From positions 372,836-436,835 of the forward strand of contig NW_006768782.1 of NCBI RefSeq assembly GCF_000204055.1: a DNA stretch of 64,000 nucleotides, in the 5' to 3' direction. This document shows positions 1-11,737 of this stretch, in pieces (the first letter of the stretch is position 1; each line of letters opens with the position of its first letter). Below the pieces are notes generated by a model. That model was given only the letters and a program-made list of their open reading frames with translations. It was not told the origin of the DNA and made no database searches. Made by a program: the position numbers and the translations under genes. Source of the stretch: Melampsora larici-populina 98AG31. Its lineage: Eukaryota > Basidiomycota > Pucciniomycetes > Pucciniales > Melampsoraceae.

Positions 1-380
1 TCCGAAGGTGATTCCACCAAGTTTGGAAATACCGCCACCTGTCTTGTCGGGTAGATGGGTAGCACCTTCTCCGTAGGAGTAATCTGCTGAGTCCATTTCA
101 CAATGAAAGATGAAAGATGAATAAAGGCCTTGATGAAATCAACATAGGTGACAGAATATCGAGAAATGAAATCGATGACTCCTGACATGTAACATCCACA
201 CACTCTGGACCCTGGTGGAGCTGCGACCCGGCCATGGCTCGATAACGTCAGACCCGATCGAGATTCAGCTTGCGGATATTCTGTTCTGCGCTGATGGTCC
301 ATACTTGTTCTTTTTCTTTCTGCTCTAAATCTTTTTTCTCAATATTTTTGTGAACTTTTCAGCAACATCCTGACCAATTA
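1..380. other. Unassigned flank left of the first transposon
   Basis: I see no convincing gene, RNA or repeat here. The last two bases (379-380, TA) are the left target-site duplication of the adjacent Tc1/mariner-type element. Confidence 0.5.
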
Positions 381-515
381 CAGTCAATCCAAAAAAGCTT
401 GGCCCGCCCAGTTTCCGTAAAATAATATTTTGCCCAATACAGGCCAAAATTCAATCGAGATAGCGATATCTCGATTGAATTTGGCCATTGAATTTGGCCA
501 GTTGACTGCTGTTGA
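381..515 (+). repeat. Left terminal inverted repeat, copy A
   Basis: This matches the complement of 4497-4631 with few mismatches and some small indels. It contains a palindrome, TTCAATCGAGATA/TATCTCGATTGAA (about 450-479), and the motif GGCC spaced by AATACA, which resembles an inner protein-binding site. At roughly 135 bp the repeat is much longer than the 20-30 bp of classical mariner elements. Confidence 0.85.
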
Positions 516-600
516 CCACTCGACTCCATACCCTCCATCCCACCACGACTATACCCTCGATCCCACCACAACTATCCCAACAAACTATTCCAAATCCACG

Positions 601-2690
601 ATGGTCAAAAAACCAACCAAAAAGCAACTTCTCCAACCAAAAAGCAACTTCTCTTAGAAGCTGAACAGAGAAGACGTGAAGAACTGTAAGTATTCAAAAC
701 CCAATTCTTATCAACGATAATTCACTGACCCATGGTTTTTTTAGTGCGATTCGGCAAGCGAGACAAGCTGGACCTGAAGGCCTTAGCCCTGAACGTGGTA
801 GAGAAGGTACCCCTTATCAAATGTACAAGTAAGCTTCTTTCTTCGATTCTATGTCACTTGATCAAAGTTGTTCAGCTGCTTACCTTTGCGTTTAATTTCT
901 CTCCGCAGACGTGGCCATCATTTTGAAGACGTTATCGGCGGCCCACGTCAATATCAAGATAACGAATTGATCCATTTGGATCCGAAACGCAAACCAGGCT
1001 TCCAGGAATTTGAGTGTCGACTTCGTGGACCACACCCAGGTGAGTTTTTCCACCCATCTCAGAATTTCTCATTTCTTCATTCCAAACACTCATCTCGCTC
1101 TTTTTTATTCTCTTTCTTTCTCTGTCCGTTTCTCCGATCATTCAGTTCCAGCCCCACCAATGTCTTTCAACGCCTTTATCGATGAGGCTCACGTCGACCC
1201 AATGCTTAGGAATCACGATATTCAAGGTCAACCTCGAGCTGTGAGCGGTAAGTTCTTTCATCCCTCTGTATAAAACAACTTTCATCAATTGAACTGATGT
1301 GATTCTGATTCAGAACCACATGTTGACATCGACTTGACCGTTACACCACCGCCACGATACCCTGAAGTGGCCGTTCAACCTAGCTTGGAAGCTGACGAGG
1401 CCAAACCAAGCCTTGTCAAGCTATGGTTCCACGTCTATACTCCGATCCCGAAGACCAAGGCTGAAAAACAAGCCGGAACCGCCCAGAAGTACATCGATCT
1501 CACAAGTGAGCCGGCTTTCAACTCCGTCATTCAAATCCATGGGGCTACACTCGTCGATGTCAAAGAGGCCGTCTTCGATGCTTGTGCTGAAGTCAAAGCG
1601 GTATGTGGATCTCTTCTCAGAGAGGCTGATCTAGATGGTAAGTTGGCATTCAAAGGCTACGTGGCTGGCCGTGGACCGTTTCTCAAGTCGGCCTTGAAAA
1701 TTATTGCATCGGAGGTGGTCCTTGACCACTTCAAGGAAACCATGAAGGCCAACAAGGGTAAAGAAGTTGGTTTCAAACTTTTCATTGATAATCCAAAGAC
1801 TGCCAATCGTCTAAAATCAAAGGTAAGTTACTTTTTTACTTTTCGATTCCTTTTCTGAAATCTCATTTGCTGATGATGTTTTTTTTTCAAAAATACTGAA
1901 CAGGAGGACACTTTTGATCGAGCCACTCTTGACAGTCATCCAAATTAATTGGCTCCTCATCGAATCGATGAATTAGAAATGCACGTAAGTACTGACTTCA
2001 TCTTGGCCTCATCATAAACCTCTACTGATCCCTGTTTGATTACAGGATATCGATGTTAATCCAGAATGGCAGCGTATACGAGTCAAGCTCATGCAGGACT
2101 ATGGATGTGTCTCAATTGGCGGTCGGGAGTGTATGGGGCTTATCAACCCAGAAAATACCAACGAGGCAGTCCACTTGAGCCATTCGATGATGGATACTTG
2201 GGCAACTGCATTGGTAAGTACTTCCTTTTTCATCATCTCAATCACTATTGACCAATTTCCTTCTTTGAACCAGTTCAAACGCAAACCTGGAGTAACTGAG
2301 ATGGCGCCACCCAAGCTACCTGAATTCCGATTTTGCCGCATTTCCAACCAGGTTGGTCATCCTCATCAACAACCTGCTGCCCCTGCCGATAACGTTCAAA
2401 CTACTTCCCAAGTGCCTGACAATCGTATTGAGTCACCTATTCCAGGTCCTCCTCCACCTCTTGAAGACTTCCTTAATTGGGCCAAGATTTCACCAGAAGA
2501 CGAACACACCCGTGCCCTTCTCAAGAAGCTTGATATCATTGATTACAAAGCTTTCCTTTTGCCTTCTTTAGATGTTCCAACCCTTTCTGGGTTGGGATTT
2601 GCGTATGGAACCGCAGTACGTTTACACGACCAAGCCCCATTATATCGAGCTGAACTCAAGAGACGCAAGGATCCTGGCTTCTGGGATTAA
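601..2690 (+). pseudogene. Broken partner gene of the two-gene transposon, copy A
   Basis: This multi-exon gene is homologous exon by exon to 48682-50845. Exons are bounded by GT-AG introns of about 50-90 nt. The coding order is a basic N-terminus, a 'GHHFED..RQYQD' block with 'EFECRL', a central 'LVKLWFHVYTPIPKTKAE' block (from 1420), 'YVAGRGPFLKS', 'SIGGRECMGLINP' (about 2115), and a C-terminal region resembling a sterile-alpha-motif fold ('LLKKLDIIDYKAFL..LGFAYGTAVRLHD'). Two lesions are visible. A 20-bp unit at 613-632 is tandemly duplicated at 633-652, shifting the frame directly after the start. A TAA at 1946-1948 stands where copy B has a serine codon. Function is unknown; no enzyme motif is evident. 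Conservation beside the transposase suggests a role in transposition or its control. Confidence 0.75.
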
Positions 2691-3269
2691 TTCAGTCAAA
2701 AAGGATCGAAATTTGTAACAAATTTTATTGTAGCAAGCACTTGTCATCCTTGTACAAGCTTAGCAGATATTGTATTCATTATTAACCCCCGTAAAAGACC
2801 AACTGTTTGACTGTTACTGCTGAAATGAAATCTTATGTATGAATCTGTGAAAAACTGATCTATAAGATCATGAGCCTTTTGCCACAGTGATACTTTTAAA
2901 AAAATACTCGAGTAAAATTGAGGACTTATTGAGTTCATATTGGTTCATCCAAATTGTATTCAACTTGTATCTCAACACACTTTTGGCTATCATGCTTATT
3001 GACTTCATCATCTCACAATTGATGAATTGCACAAACTTATTATGGAAGTTTTGAGATAAGCTCTTGAAGCAATGGGTTATGGCTCATTTTTAATCAAGGT
3101 AATCAAACAAACATCAATGGGTATGAGAACCCTTTTTATTACTCAGGCGCATACAGAGAAATTTCTTTTGGTGAGATGATACAACATGACTTTTCTTTAG
3201 GTTCGAGATGAGAAAACATAATCAAAAACTTCTTCATAGAGGGAACTTTTTGAGCTTGTCCAGATCATA

Positions 3270-4392
3270 TCAGTAATACCCACATGTCTCATAAAGTTTC
3301 TCAATCAGGGTACTCGTGGATACTTCACTCATGATCACCATCAAACATCTTAGTTTATTGATTGCATCGTCTAGAGTCTGATTTCTTCTGAGTCGATCTT
3401 TGAAGACCTTGAAAATTCGCTCGATCGGGTTGAAATCCGGTGAGTACGGTGGTAGATAACGGACAAGGATGCCCAAAGATGCACACAAGCATTCGATCGC
3501 TCCACCATGATGGATGGTGCAGTTGTCCAGCACTAATACCAAATTTCGAGCTGGGTATTGGTTCATGACAGGCAGCTGGAATATATGAATGCATAACCAT
3601 CAGTTTCATCGAATGTACACAAAGAGAGAAGAAAGGAATGAGAGGAACTTACCAAGATGTGCTTGAGGAACGCTTCGAAATCCTTTCGAAGGTATGCGTT
3701 GACCTTTGAGTGTACCGCGAGTAACCCCATTTCACATATGGCTGCAAGCATGCTGTAATGGGGTCCACATCTTCTTTGCTTCAACTTTGCAGGTCGTTCG
3801 CCTTTCTTTGATCTGACTTTGTTTCGCATGACTTCTTGTGATGTTAGACCGGTCTCGTCTGAAAGAGAAAAAAAAGTCAGTTACTGAATCCTCAATTGAA
3901 GATAAGTAAAGAGATTGAACTTACCCAAAAAAACAAGGCATTTGGGATCGACATTAGCAATCCGGATGGAATAAGCTGCCCGTCGTTTCCGCGGGATTGG
4001 TTGGGGATCGACCTTTTGGAAACTGTGTGAACCGTTAAGAAGAGCCTCTCCTTCAAATCGTTTGCGATAGTCTGGCGACATGCGAGTAGATCAGTGTGAT
4101 CATACATCGCCTCTTGAACTTCATCCAGGAAAAGGGTCGGATCGTCTTTGATAAGCTCGATCATGAACTCGCGGTCCTCCTTAGAGTACAAAGTCGGGCG
4201 GCCTTGTCTCTCGTAGGTCATGGTGTTTCTGATGACACAGTGAGTGAGTTCGTAAAGATTCCTCCATCGTCTGAAGGACTTGGCAGAAATATCGGTGAGA
4301 AGCTCGTTGTTGATCGCTGAAATGGGTTGTCCTAGAAGCCATTTGTTAAGGGCTATCACTTTGAGTTGAGGGCTATACTTGATGAACGGCAT
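3270..4392 (-). pseudogene. Tc1/mariner-type DDE transposase, frameshifted (copy A)
   Basis: On the minus strand this reads as an N-terminal helix-turn-helix region ('FIKYSPQLKVIALNKW', then a 'DEVQEAMYDH' second helical segment) and a catalytic core with 'VLDNCTIHHGG' (second Asp) and 'SPDFNPIERIF' (Glu). Introns correspond to those of the intact copy at 46986-48112. Near 4012-4017 this copy has two extra bases compared with copy B ('CCTTTTGG' against two fewer T/A), which shifts the frame before the first catalytic Asp exon. The C-terminal reading frame otherwise looks conserved ('YETCGYY' end). It is therefore a recent pseudogene of a cut-and-paste transposase that would act at the element's TIRs. 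Confidence 0.85.
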
Positions 4393-4496
4393 TCTGTATG
4401 TTAAGTTTGATTCTGTAGTGAATTCGAATCTGACAAAACTGGAAGAACGAAGGCGATGATGTTTGTAGGGGATGAGGATGGTTGAGCTACACTCAA

Positions 4497-4631
4497 CAGC
4501 AGTCAACTGGCCAAATTCAATCGAGATATCGCTATCTCGATTGAAGGCTCAATACAAGCATATTTTGGCCAATACAGGCCAAAATATTATTTTACGAAAA
4601 CTGGGCGGGCCAAGCTTTTTTGGATTGACTG
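4497..4631 (-). repeat. Right terminal inverted repeat, copy A
   Basis: This is the complement of 381-515, with the same outer sequence, the GGCC-AATACA-GGCC palindrome (about 4570-4586) and the TCGAGATA palindrome (about 4522-4548). The outer ends (first about 60 bp) are nearly identical between arms. Confidence 0.85.
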
Positions 4632-4849
4632 TACCAAAGAAGAAGGCCGCCTCAAAAGTGTTCAATTGACCTAGGGCGCATCTTGATTCCCAACCCCGGG
4701 ACTGTTCAATCCCCACAAGGGTTTGGAAGGCTCCATTGTCACATGGGTACATATGCCTCTGAGACAATCTCCAAATGATTGAGACGATAATAAAAATGTG
4801 ATTCATAAGCAGATTTAAGACCCTTTCTGACCATTAAATTCACTACCAA

Positions 4850-6743
4850 ATTTTATTTTGACTAAAACTATTTTACTATGAAAATAATGAAAGAAGACGG
4901 ATAAAATGAAAAGAATTGAAGAAAAAGTCAAAATAATAGGTATAAGGGATTGGAAATGGTTTTTGGCTTAATATGAATTGTTTTGAGGGTTCAAGAAGGT
5001 TAGATTGTGAAATGAAAGAATAACATTATTCAGCAACGACTTCAATCATGGACATTGATAAGAGAGGAGTGAGATTATTCAAGAAAGAAGGGAATTTGAG
5101 GATGGCAAACAAGGGTACTATGGTATCTATGGTATTAATTCCAGTGTAGTGATGTCATTGAGGCATTCATGGCACCAAGAGTTCTTTGGAGGGATTTTAT
5201 AGTTATCATTATGATTGGATTGATTCTGGATGATCTTATGATTGAAGGGAAATCAATATTAGACATGGAAAGGGGTGAGAATGGTCAATAATCATCAGAA
5301 TTGAAGGTTTTCAGCTCATTACATATGTTGAGAGTTGGCATATCAGGATGGGGGATAGCTCAATCAACGCAGAATGTTTCATTTCATATTGTTCAGCCTT
5401 TAAACCTCTAGTTACAGAGGTCCAGTGAAAAAGATATAAGGAAATCAAGGGAATGGTGTGAATTTTGACTTTTGCACTTACATACACACATGTAGCAACA
5501 TTTACATGACAAAAAGTTTATTTTATCAATCTTTACAGCTCAATAGCTTATTCATCACATATCAAAAGTGGGTCATGCTGGGGCAATAAATGATCAGTAT
5601 AAACAGGGCTATAAAATGAGATATAGTAACCCAAAGTTGGACAACTTTACAAAAAGGCCATAATCTAAAAATGGTTTTCAGCTATGGACATGAGGAAAAC
5701 ATCACCTGTATTCATGGTAAGAAGATTGATTCCTCATTTTTAAACATCAATTGATCAATTTCACCGCTTAAATCATGCCAATCCTTATTAATAATTATAT
5801 GATGAGATTATATCATTGGAGTTTTTGTGGTTTTGGAGGTTTCTTGTTGAGTTTTGTTGGTTTTTGAAGTTTGTTTACCATTGTTGGAAGGTTGAAGGAG
5901 TGTTATATACAATTGGTTGTGATTTTAAGGGCATTGTTCCCCTTTCTTTCTGATCTTATGCTTTTGTTAGAGTGTTTTTAATCATTATTAAATTACTTTA
6001 TCAGTAGTAATTCCACTAAATAGCCCCTTTATATCAAAGAAGAAATTTCTTTACGTGTGATAAGACTACAGGCAACCCTGTGCCAGCCATGCACCGCACC
6101 GCTCCGCAACACACCACAAGAATCAGCATTAGACGCTGTGTTGTGGTAAGTACCGCAACAACAAAAGGTCAGGTCAGGTTGCATGGTGCCTTGACCGTTG
6201 CACAACACAACAGGTGCAACAGCACCAAAAAAATATCAAATTGTAATTTTTTTGGGCAACAACACAGCAAATGTTGCTGCGGCCCAAAAGAACTGTTGAT
6301 TTTACAGATCTTGTTGCACAGCAAGTTAGGCCGCAAGCTAGAATTTGATTCTATGTTGTGGTGCGGTCAGAAAACCCGCAAAGCAGGCGCAGTGCAGCAC
6401 ACAACACCTGTGTTGCTGGCCCAGGGTTGCTACAAGTCTTCATTGGAATGACAGTCTAATTGATTGGTGTTGTTTCAGTAATAAAAATTGTGTTTTTGTT
6501 GTGATCAAATTGGAATAACATTATGGCAGTTTTGAGTTGTCTTTTTTATACAAAATTCACGGGAATAATACTTGAATTGAATATTGGTAAACATTTCTCT
6601 GGTGCCTTAAAAAGAAGTCAACAAAACCTGTGTTGGTGCTTTCATGAAGAGGCAGTCTTCAGGCAACTTCTATTAGTTAGTTATACTAAGAGATTATCCC
6701 TCTTTAAGCTCTGTAAAGCTCTTGTTGAGCTTCAAGTTCTACA
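4850..6743 (+). mobile_element. Decayed solo-LTR-like copy (third copy), interrupted by a MITE
   Basis: Long stretches align with the LTR-like element at 46694-52609 (plus) and 27533-29149 (minus). Examples are the AAGTTGGAAATGG-like block near 4950, 'CAACGCAGAATG' at 5365, 'ATTTCTTTACGTGTG' at 6045, 'GGGAATAATACTT' at 6560 and the 3' end 'GCTCTTGTTGAGCTT' to TTCTACA at 6743. It is much more diverged than the other two copies. The 5' end is not recognisable, so the start is approximate. No coding capacity is visible, as expected for a solo LTR. Confidence 0.7.
6071..6431. mobile_element. Non-autonomous MITE inside the third LTR-like copy
   Basis: The inverted ends read GGCAACCCTGTGCCAGC and, complemented, AGCAACCCTGGGCCAGC. 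ACA is repeated at 6068-6070 and 6432-6434. The two other LTR copies carry the corresponding site without the insertion (around 27815 and 52325), which confirms the boundaries to within the microhomology. The interior is richer in CAG/CA than its surroundings and encodes nothing recognisable. The transposon superfamily is not assigned; a 3-bp duplication would suit PIF/Harbinger, but a 5-bp reading (CTACA) is equally possible. Confidence 0.75.
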
Positions 6744-8069
6744 ACACTGCAAGAGTGTGGCCCCCTTTACACTGCAGTGTAAGTCTTTTAACACTCCTCT
6801 CAGTTGCTTCTTGAGATAAACCTGTGCTTATGAGGTGACTTTGAACAATGAGATTTTACAATCTGGTCAATGAATTTGATTGTGCAATGTTTGATGGGAA
6901 CACAGTTGTCACTGACAATCCTGCCACAGTTACTTTTGCATTGCTTACCAATGCTGAAATTGAACAGGAGATGGGTACCATGGAAAACAATCCACATGCT
7001 AAAGAGTGATCACCCACACATTTTTGAAACAATATATATCACATTTGTTTTCTGAAATTAAATCTGTATCTACAAAGATTGGATCAAATGAACCCTTGTG
7101 TGGAATGCCCCTTCAGATCCCTTTTTGTTTTCCTCTTGGTATCTCCTTCTAAATCCCCAATTTGATTGATTTCAAGTCTGAGCATTGAGAAAGATGAGCC
7201 TAGCAAAAAAGCCAATAGGGGCCCTCTGCAGGCCACTTTCCAAGTATCTGATGCTCAACAAATGACTTCCTGGAAGGTGGACAATAGCCACATTGTTTCT
7301 GCCACTGGGGCATCTCTGCACTGACCAGCAGTAGACTGGCATTCACTGCGTAGGCCGCCTGTTGACAAGCGGCACTTACTGCCTGAAGATGGTCCGGACC
7401 CCCTTGTGGTGTAGAGGTGTGGCCTCATCGATCATCACCATCTCTCTCTTTTCATGCAGTGCAGGTTATCATTGTTATATTGTAATGACAGTGTGTTTAA
7501 ATTGCTAGCAGAATTTAGAACCAACATTAACTTGAAGAGGTTTTGTGGGATCAATAGATTTAGAAACAATAGCAGAAGGAAAAACACTAATGGTACAACG
7601 GACATAGATGCAATAGGTGGTAATGTGCTAGCTCAAGTGGGGGTGGGGCTACAGATTGAAGGGCACAACATTGTCAGTACCAAAATCATTCCCTGTGGAA
7701 GTGCAAAGTTCTCTGGTTCTGCTGCCGTTTGGGCGGGAACCACCATTGCCTTGCAATGAGGATAAGACAGGTTGAGCTCCAAGTGCTTGTGTTTGTGTTT
7801 GTTTGACACTTCCACTAAAGGAGGTGGAGCCACGGGGTGTGGTATGGCAAGATTGCCGTAGGCTGTGGTCCGACCTGGTCAGGTCCAACCACATCATTGT
7901 CTGGTAATGCTGAGAGAATTGGGGGGTTGTCATACCCCTGTCTCTGCATTCTAGGTGTATGACCACAATAGTTCTGAGTGAATACAATCACTCCAGTTAT
8001 ATGCCATTATTCTCTAGCCTCACCTTTCCAAATCCCACAATGGTATGAATCAGACGGGAAGTTCCACCA

Positions 8070-8097
8070 AAAATTATAGGCATTGGCCTATAATTTT
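8070..8097. repeat. 12-bp-arm hairpin
   Basis: AAAATTATAGGC and its exact complement are separated by the 4-nt loop ATTG. There is no coding context and the function is unknown. Confidence 0.7.
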
Positions 8098-8391
8098 AGG
8101 TCCAAACTCTTTTGACTTGAACCCCACTAATGATAGGAGTTTTAGGAGGTTGTATATTTTGGTGCCTCATGGTTTTTTGTGTTTAGGCTCATCAGGATGG
8201 GATGATGCCTTACCAGGATTGTAGGCAGTTTTAGTGGGAGAAATAGGAATTGTAGGTGGGAAGTGACAAAACTTTATGTGTCCAGTACATCATCAGAGTT
8301 ATCACCAAAGGTATTATCAATCAAAGCCAAAGGCTTACCTTCACATAGGCGTCTCGAACAAAGATACTGGGATTCCCCACGATCGAACCCA

Positions 8392-8440
8392 TCTCATCAC
8401 CTTGTATATTGATCTGGGCCAGATATACAAGGTGATGAGA
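8392..8440. repeat. 18-bp perfect inverted repeat
   Basis: TCTCATCACCTTGTATAT (8392-8409) is followed by 13 nt and then its exact complement (8423-8440). It could be a remnant of a foldback element; I see no TA or TTA flanks that would define ends. Confidence 0.75.
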
Positions 8441-9299
8441 CGGGCATGATGGAAATTCATAAAGGAAAATTGGTGGTTGATCCGGGAAGACCTCGTGTTG
8501 GATCCACATTGCCTTATTAGCTTCCTGAGTGTGATGTGATTCACAAGAGACACAATCATAGAATTTGTTGGTTTACTTGAAGATTCAAAGATGATCATCA
8601 GCTTTCCTTTTGAAAACATGTAAACGATTGTCAGTCCTGTTTCCCCCATGATCTTTCTTGCCGTCTTTCAGACCTTTTCATCATTCATGGCTATGTTTTA
8701 ACGCAAACTCGCTTGCAAGCGAGGCTTACTCAAGCTCAAGGCCTATAAGTCATCTCAAGCCTCACAAACAGAGGATCAAGGCTTGCATGAATCAATAAGA
8801 CCCAAGACAGTTTCAAGTCAAATCACCTAACACCATATACCCTAATACTTCAAGTACATAAAACACATACTCTAGCCTAAGCTTATCAGCAAATGACAAG
8901 GGTGTGAATCACGAGGCTCATGAGAATCATACTGTCAAGGCTGACATTCTCAATTACAAACCAAGCCTTTTATGTTTTCCAACAACAAATAAGATCTGTG
9001 ATAAGTCACATTTTTCTTACACGATCAAATAACCCCATGCAATGAAGAGAAACGGGTTGAAAAGATATATACACTTTAAGCTGAAAATGATCAGAAGTGA
9101 GATGATAAGTTCTTGAATGAAGGACATGTATTGAAGAACCTGATGTCAGATTCAGTTTGTCTGTTTCTTTCATTTCGGTACCTCCTCTTGTGGGCCAAGG
9201 GTCATCACCCACTCTGTATTAATCACTGTGACAAAGAAGAACAAGGTATCAGGTAAGATTACAATACGGAAACCACGCCCTCACTGGTAAAGCGATGTG

Positions 9300-11662
9300 T
9301 CAGGAAAAAGAGGACTCACTCCAAGGAGGGGTACCAGCAGGTGGCATATTTTGACGTGTGCTACCAAGTACTCTTCGATAAGCCCTTTCAGGTTGTTTGA
9401 TAGCATCCAAAAAGGTGAATAAGTTTTGAAGGATGTTTGACCTCCAACCTGGTCTACAAATTGCAAAGATCTTATCAGAGAGTGAAAGACTACTTTCAGG
9501 TCTTTCAGGTCCGACTGAAATCGGATTTTCAAAGTCTTGTAAGTGAGCTTCATCTTCACTTGACATATATTTCAAATCTAATGATTCTTCCCAACTATTC
9601 AAAATTTCTTCTTCTAAAGTCTTTTGAGTCTGATCTGAAGATGAAGATGTGATTGGAGGTCGATCGGGTAAGATGATATCAAGATCTTTCATTTTGGAGA
9701 TGAAGCTGGCCGGATCAGATCGATATTCATCCAATGCCTTCTTCCTTCGTTTACATTTATCTTCTTTCAGACCTCTCTTCTTGTTTCGAGCTCGATGAAC
9801 TTCTTTCTTCACCATTTTCGTCGGATCAATTTGATTCTCTCGTTCACGTCTCATATTAGTGTATGCACTATCGATCGCGTCGTCCAAGTACTCCCAATCA
9901 CCAATAGGAACGTCAGTATGCATCGCCTTGCTAGTATCCTCTACTTCTGAAACAATCACATTTCGTATCTCTTTCGCGAATGCCGTATTATTGGGCGATT
10001 GACGAATTGTCTTTGACCAATCCCATCTCCAGATTTTGACCTGAGTCACTGGATCGATTAAATCTTCATCCGTATATTCGGGGAAGCAGGGTGTAGTGGT
10101 GTAACCATGATAAGCTCGACTTTTCTCATTACCAAATTTAGGCTCATGATGCATTGATTGCATTGATGCGGATGGTGAAGCATTAGAGGAGATTCCCATC
10201 AGACGAAACACGGTGGCACGGACTGTACGGGATAATTCGGGTCTTCGGTGTTTCTTGACCTTATTGAGTAGGCTGTGAGGATTTGTGAAGCTCACACTCG
10301 TAGGTAATCCAGACTTTTTCGGGGTACTTCGACGTAGCGGCTCCTCATGGTCGAACCGTGACAATGAACCACTTCTGAGGATAGCGGCAGAGGAGAGTGG
10401 ATTGACGTTCCCTAGATGGTGTGACAAGAGTGAAGTCCGAGATTCATCGTGGTGATTGCTGTGGGCAATCATATGTGATAGATGCGGATTGGGAAGCGTG
10501 TTCTGTAGAGCATTGGAGGGGAGCACAACGGGAATGTCCAAAACATTCACATGTAACCCTGGAGGCGGGGTCTGGCCACTAGCACCGGAGATCTGAGGAT
10601 CGAACGCGGAATGCTCAATCGCTCCATTGTCAATCGACTCGTGCGCGTTCCCGGTCAGCGCTTCAATTTTTTTGAAGGCTGTAGTTAGCAAATCTCTAGT
10701 TGAAGTCATTTCCCGAACTGCTGACTGGCGTTGACGCTCCAACGTATCTACTTGAGACTTGAGGTGGGCGATCTAACCCAATGCAAGATCCCAATGGTCA
10801 ATATCAATGATAGCAAGCGAGATGATGAATTCCAGACGGAGAACGCACCTGAACCTTCAAAGGATTCACTGCAGCCTCGATTCGAGACATCACTTCGCGT
10901 TCGGTGAGAGGTTGTTGCTGATTGTTGGGAGTGGATTGTGATCCACTCGGCGGGTTAGCGTTACTGTGGTTAGATGGGGAAACGCCCAAGCCTCCAAGAA
11001 TATTAGGCGAGCCGGTGCCATAGAATGTAGTGGCTTGTTCTAAATGAAAGAAATCAGACAATATTAGACTGTGCATCTGGATTGATACGTCTTATCGAAA
11101 GAGATCGAGATTCACGCTGAGCTTGAATTAGAGCGACTGCGTGTGCTAATTGGATAGTATCGACAGAGGTACGCATGTCGGAGGGATTCGAAGAGCGAAA
11201 CGAACGTTTCTTACGCTTCGACTTGTGTTTCTTCTTGTTCTTGGATCGCTCAGCTGTTCCAGCTCTTGCCGATCTAGAACCGAGAGCACCTTCATCTTCT
11301 AGATTATCTTGATCTTGATTATCGGATGACTCTGAATCGGAATCATAACTAGAATCACCTGAATGGTCATCTTCAAGTCCTAATGAGGTTCGATGACGAG
11401 TTCGTTTCGATGAAGTAGAATTGGTGAATCGATGATGATGAAGATGATTAGAAGAAGAAAGTTCATCTGATTTATGACTGAAAGAGATTGATAAAGGAGG
11501 TGGATGAAGTAAAGGTGCTAATGAATTGTTAGAATCAGTGAATTGATTTTGAGAAGTAGTACTATTCTGATTTGGTGGTTGGATTTCATTGGAGGTGGTG
11601 GTGGAGGTGGTGGTGGTCAAAGGCAAAAGAGTTGCCGTTGGTAAAGAAGGGTCGATGTTCAT
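9300..11662 (-). CDS. Unknown low-complexity, probably nuclear protein
   Basis: I do not recognise this family by function. It reads through at least three exons: 11662-11089, then after a 49-nt intron (11088-11040) 11039-10850, then after an intron of about 75 nt 10774-9300. Frame is kept at both joins. The N-terminus is rich in Ser/Thr/Asn/His and acidic runs, followed by a Lys/Arg stretch ('KNKKKHKSKRKKR') that could be a nuclear localisation signal. A coiled-coil segment follows ('IAHLKSQVDTLERQRQ'). The C-terminal half has 'KIWRWDWSKTIRQSP', 'KKEVHRARNKKRGLKEDKCKRRKK' (split basic region) and 'CRPGWRSNILQNLF', a pattern I associate with an expanded uncharacterised rust family. I chose the ATG at 11662; the frame is open further upstream. 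It may be a chromatin- or transposon-associated protein, but that is inference. Confidence 0.65.
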
Positions 11663-11737
11663 TTGGATGTCAAGTGAATTCGATCGATTGTACCTTTCGT
11701 CTTTGATGAGTGTGTCACAGGTCTTTTCACTTTTCAC

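Larger units (their letters stand above)
381..4631. mobile_element. Two-gene Tc1/mariner-type DNA transposon, copy A (decayed)
   Basis: The element begins CAGTCAATCC at 381 and ends with the complement GGATTGACTG at 4631. TA dinucleotides flank it on both sides (379-380 and 4632-4633), as expected for Tc1/mariner insertion. Its 4251 bp hold two convergent genes: a plus-strand partner gene (601-2690) and a minus-strand DDE transposase (4392-3270). Tails of about 580 bp (2691-3269) between them hold no recognisable feature. A related element with the same layout lies at 46754-51049. Both genes of copy A carry disabling changes: a 20-bp tandem duplication and a TAA in the partner gene, and a 2-nt insertion in the transposase. 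Copy A is therefore probably non-autonomous, although its ends look intact. The class assignment is strong. The two-gene organisation is read directly from the sequence; what the partner does is inference. Confidence 0.9.
6744..9299. other. Non-coding stretch with two hairpins
   Basis: Short open frames occur (for example 7454-7759), but none has a recognisable motif, a convincing intron pattern or a homologue I can name. Two perfect inverted repeats are listed separately. The stretch is probably degraded transposon DNA next to the 3' end of the minus-strand gene that ends at 9300. Confidence 0.4.

Noticed and set aside
4740..4850. Possible inverted piece of the LTR-like element left of the third copy
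   Set aside because: Short resemblance (ACATATGCCTCTGAGA against the complement of a segment near 51110) is too weak to claim an inversion.
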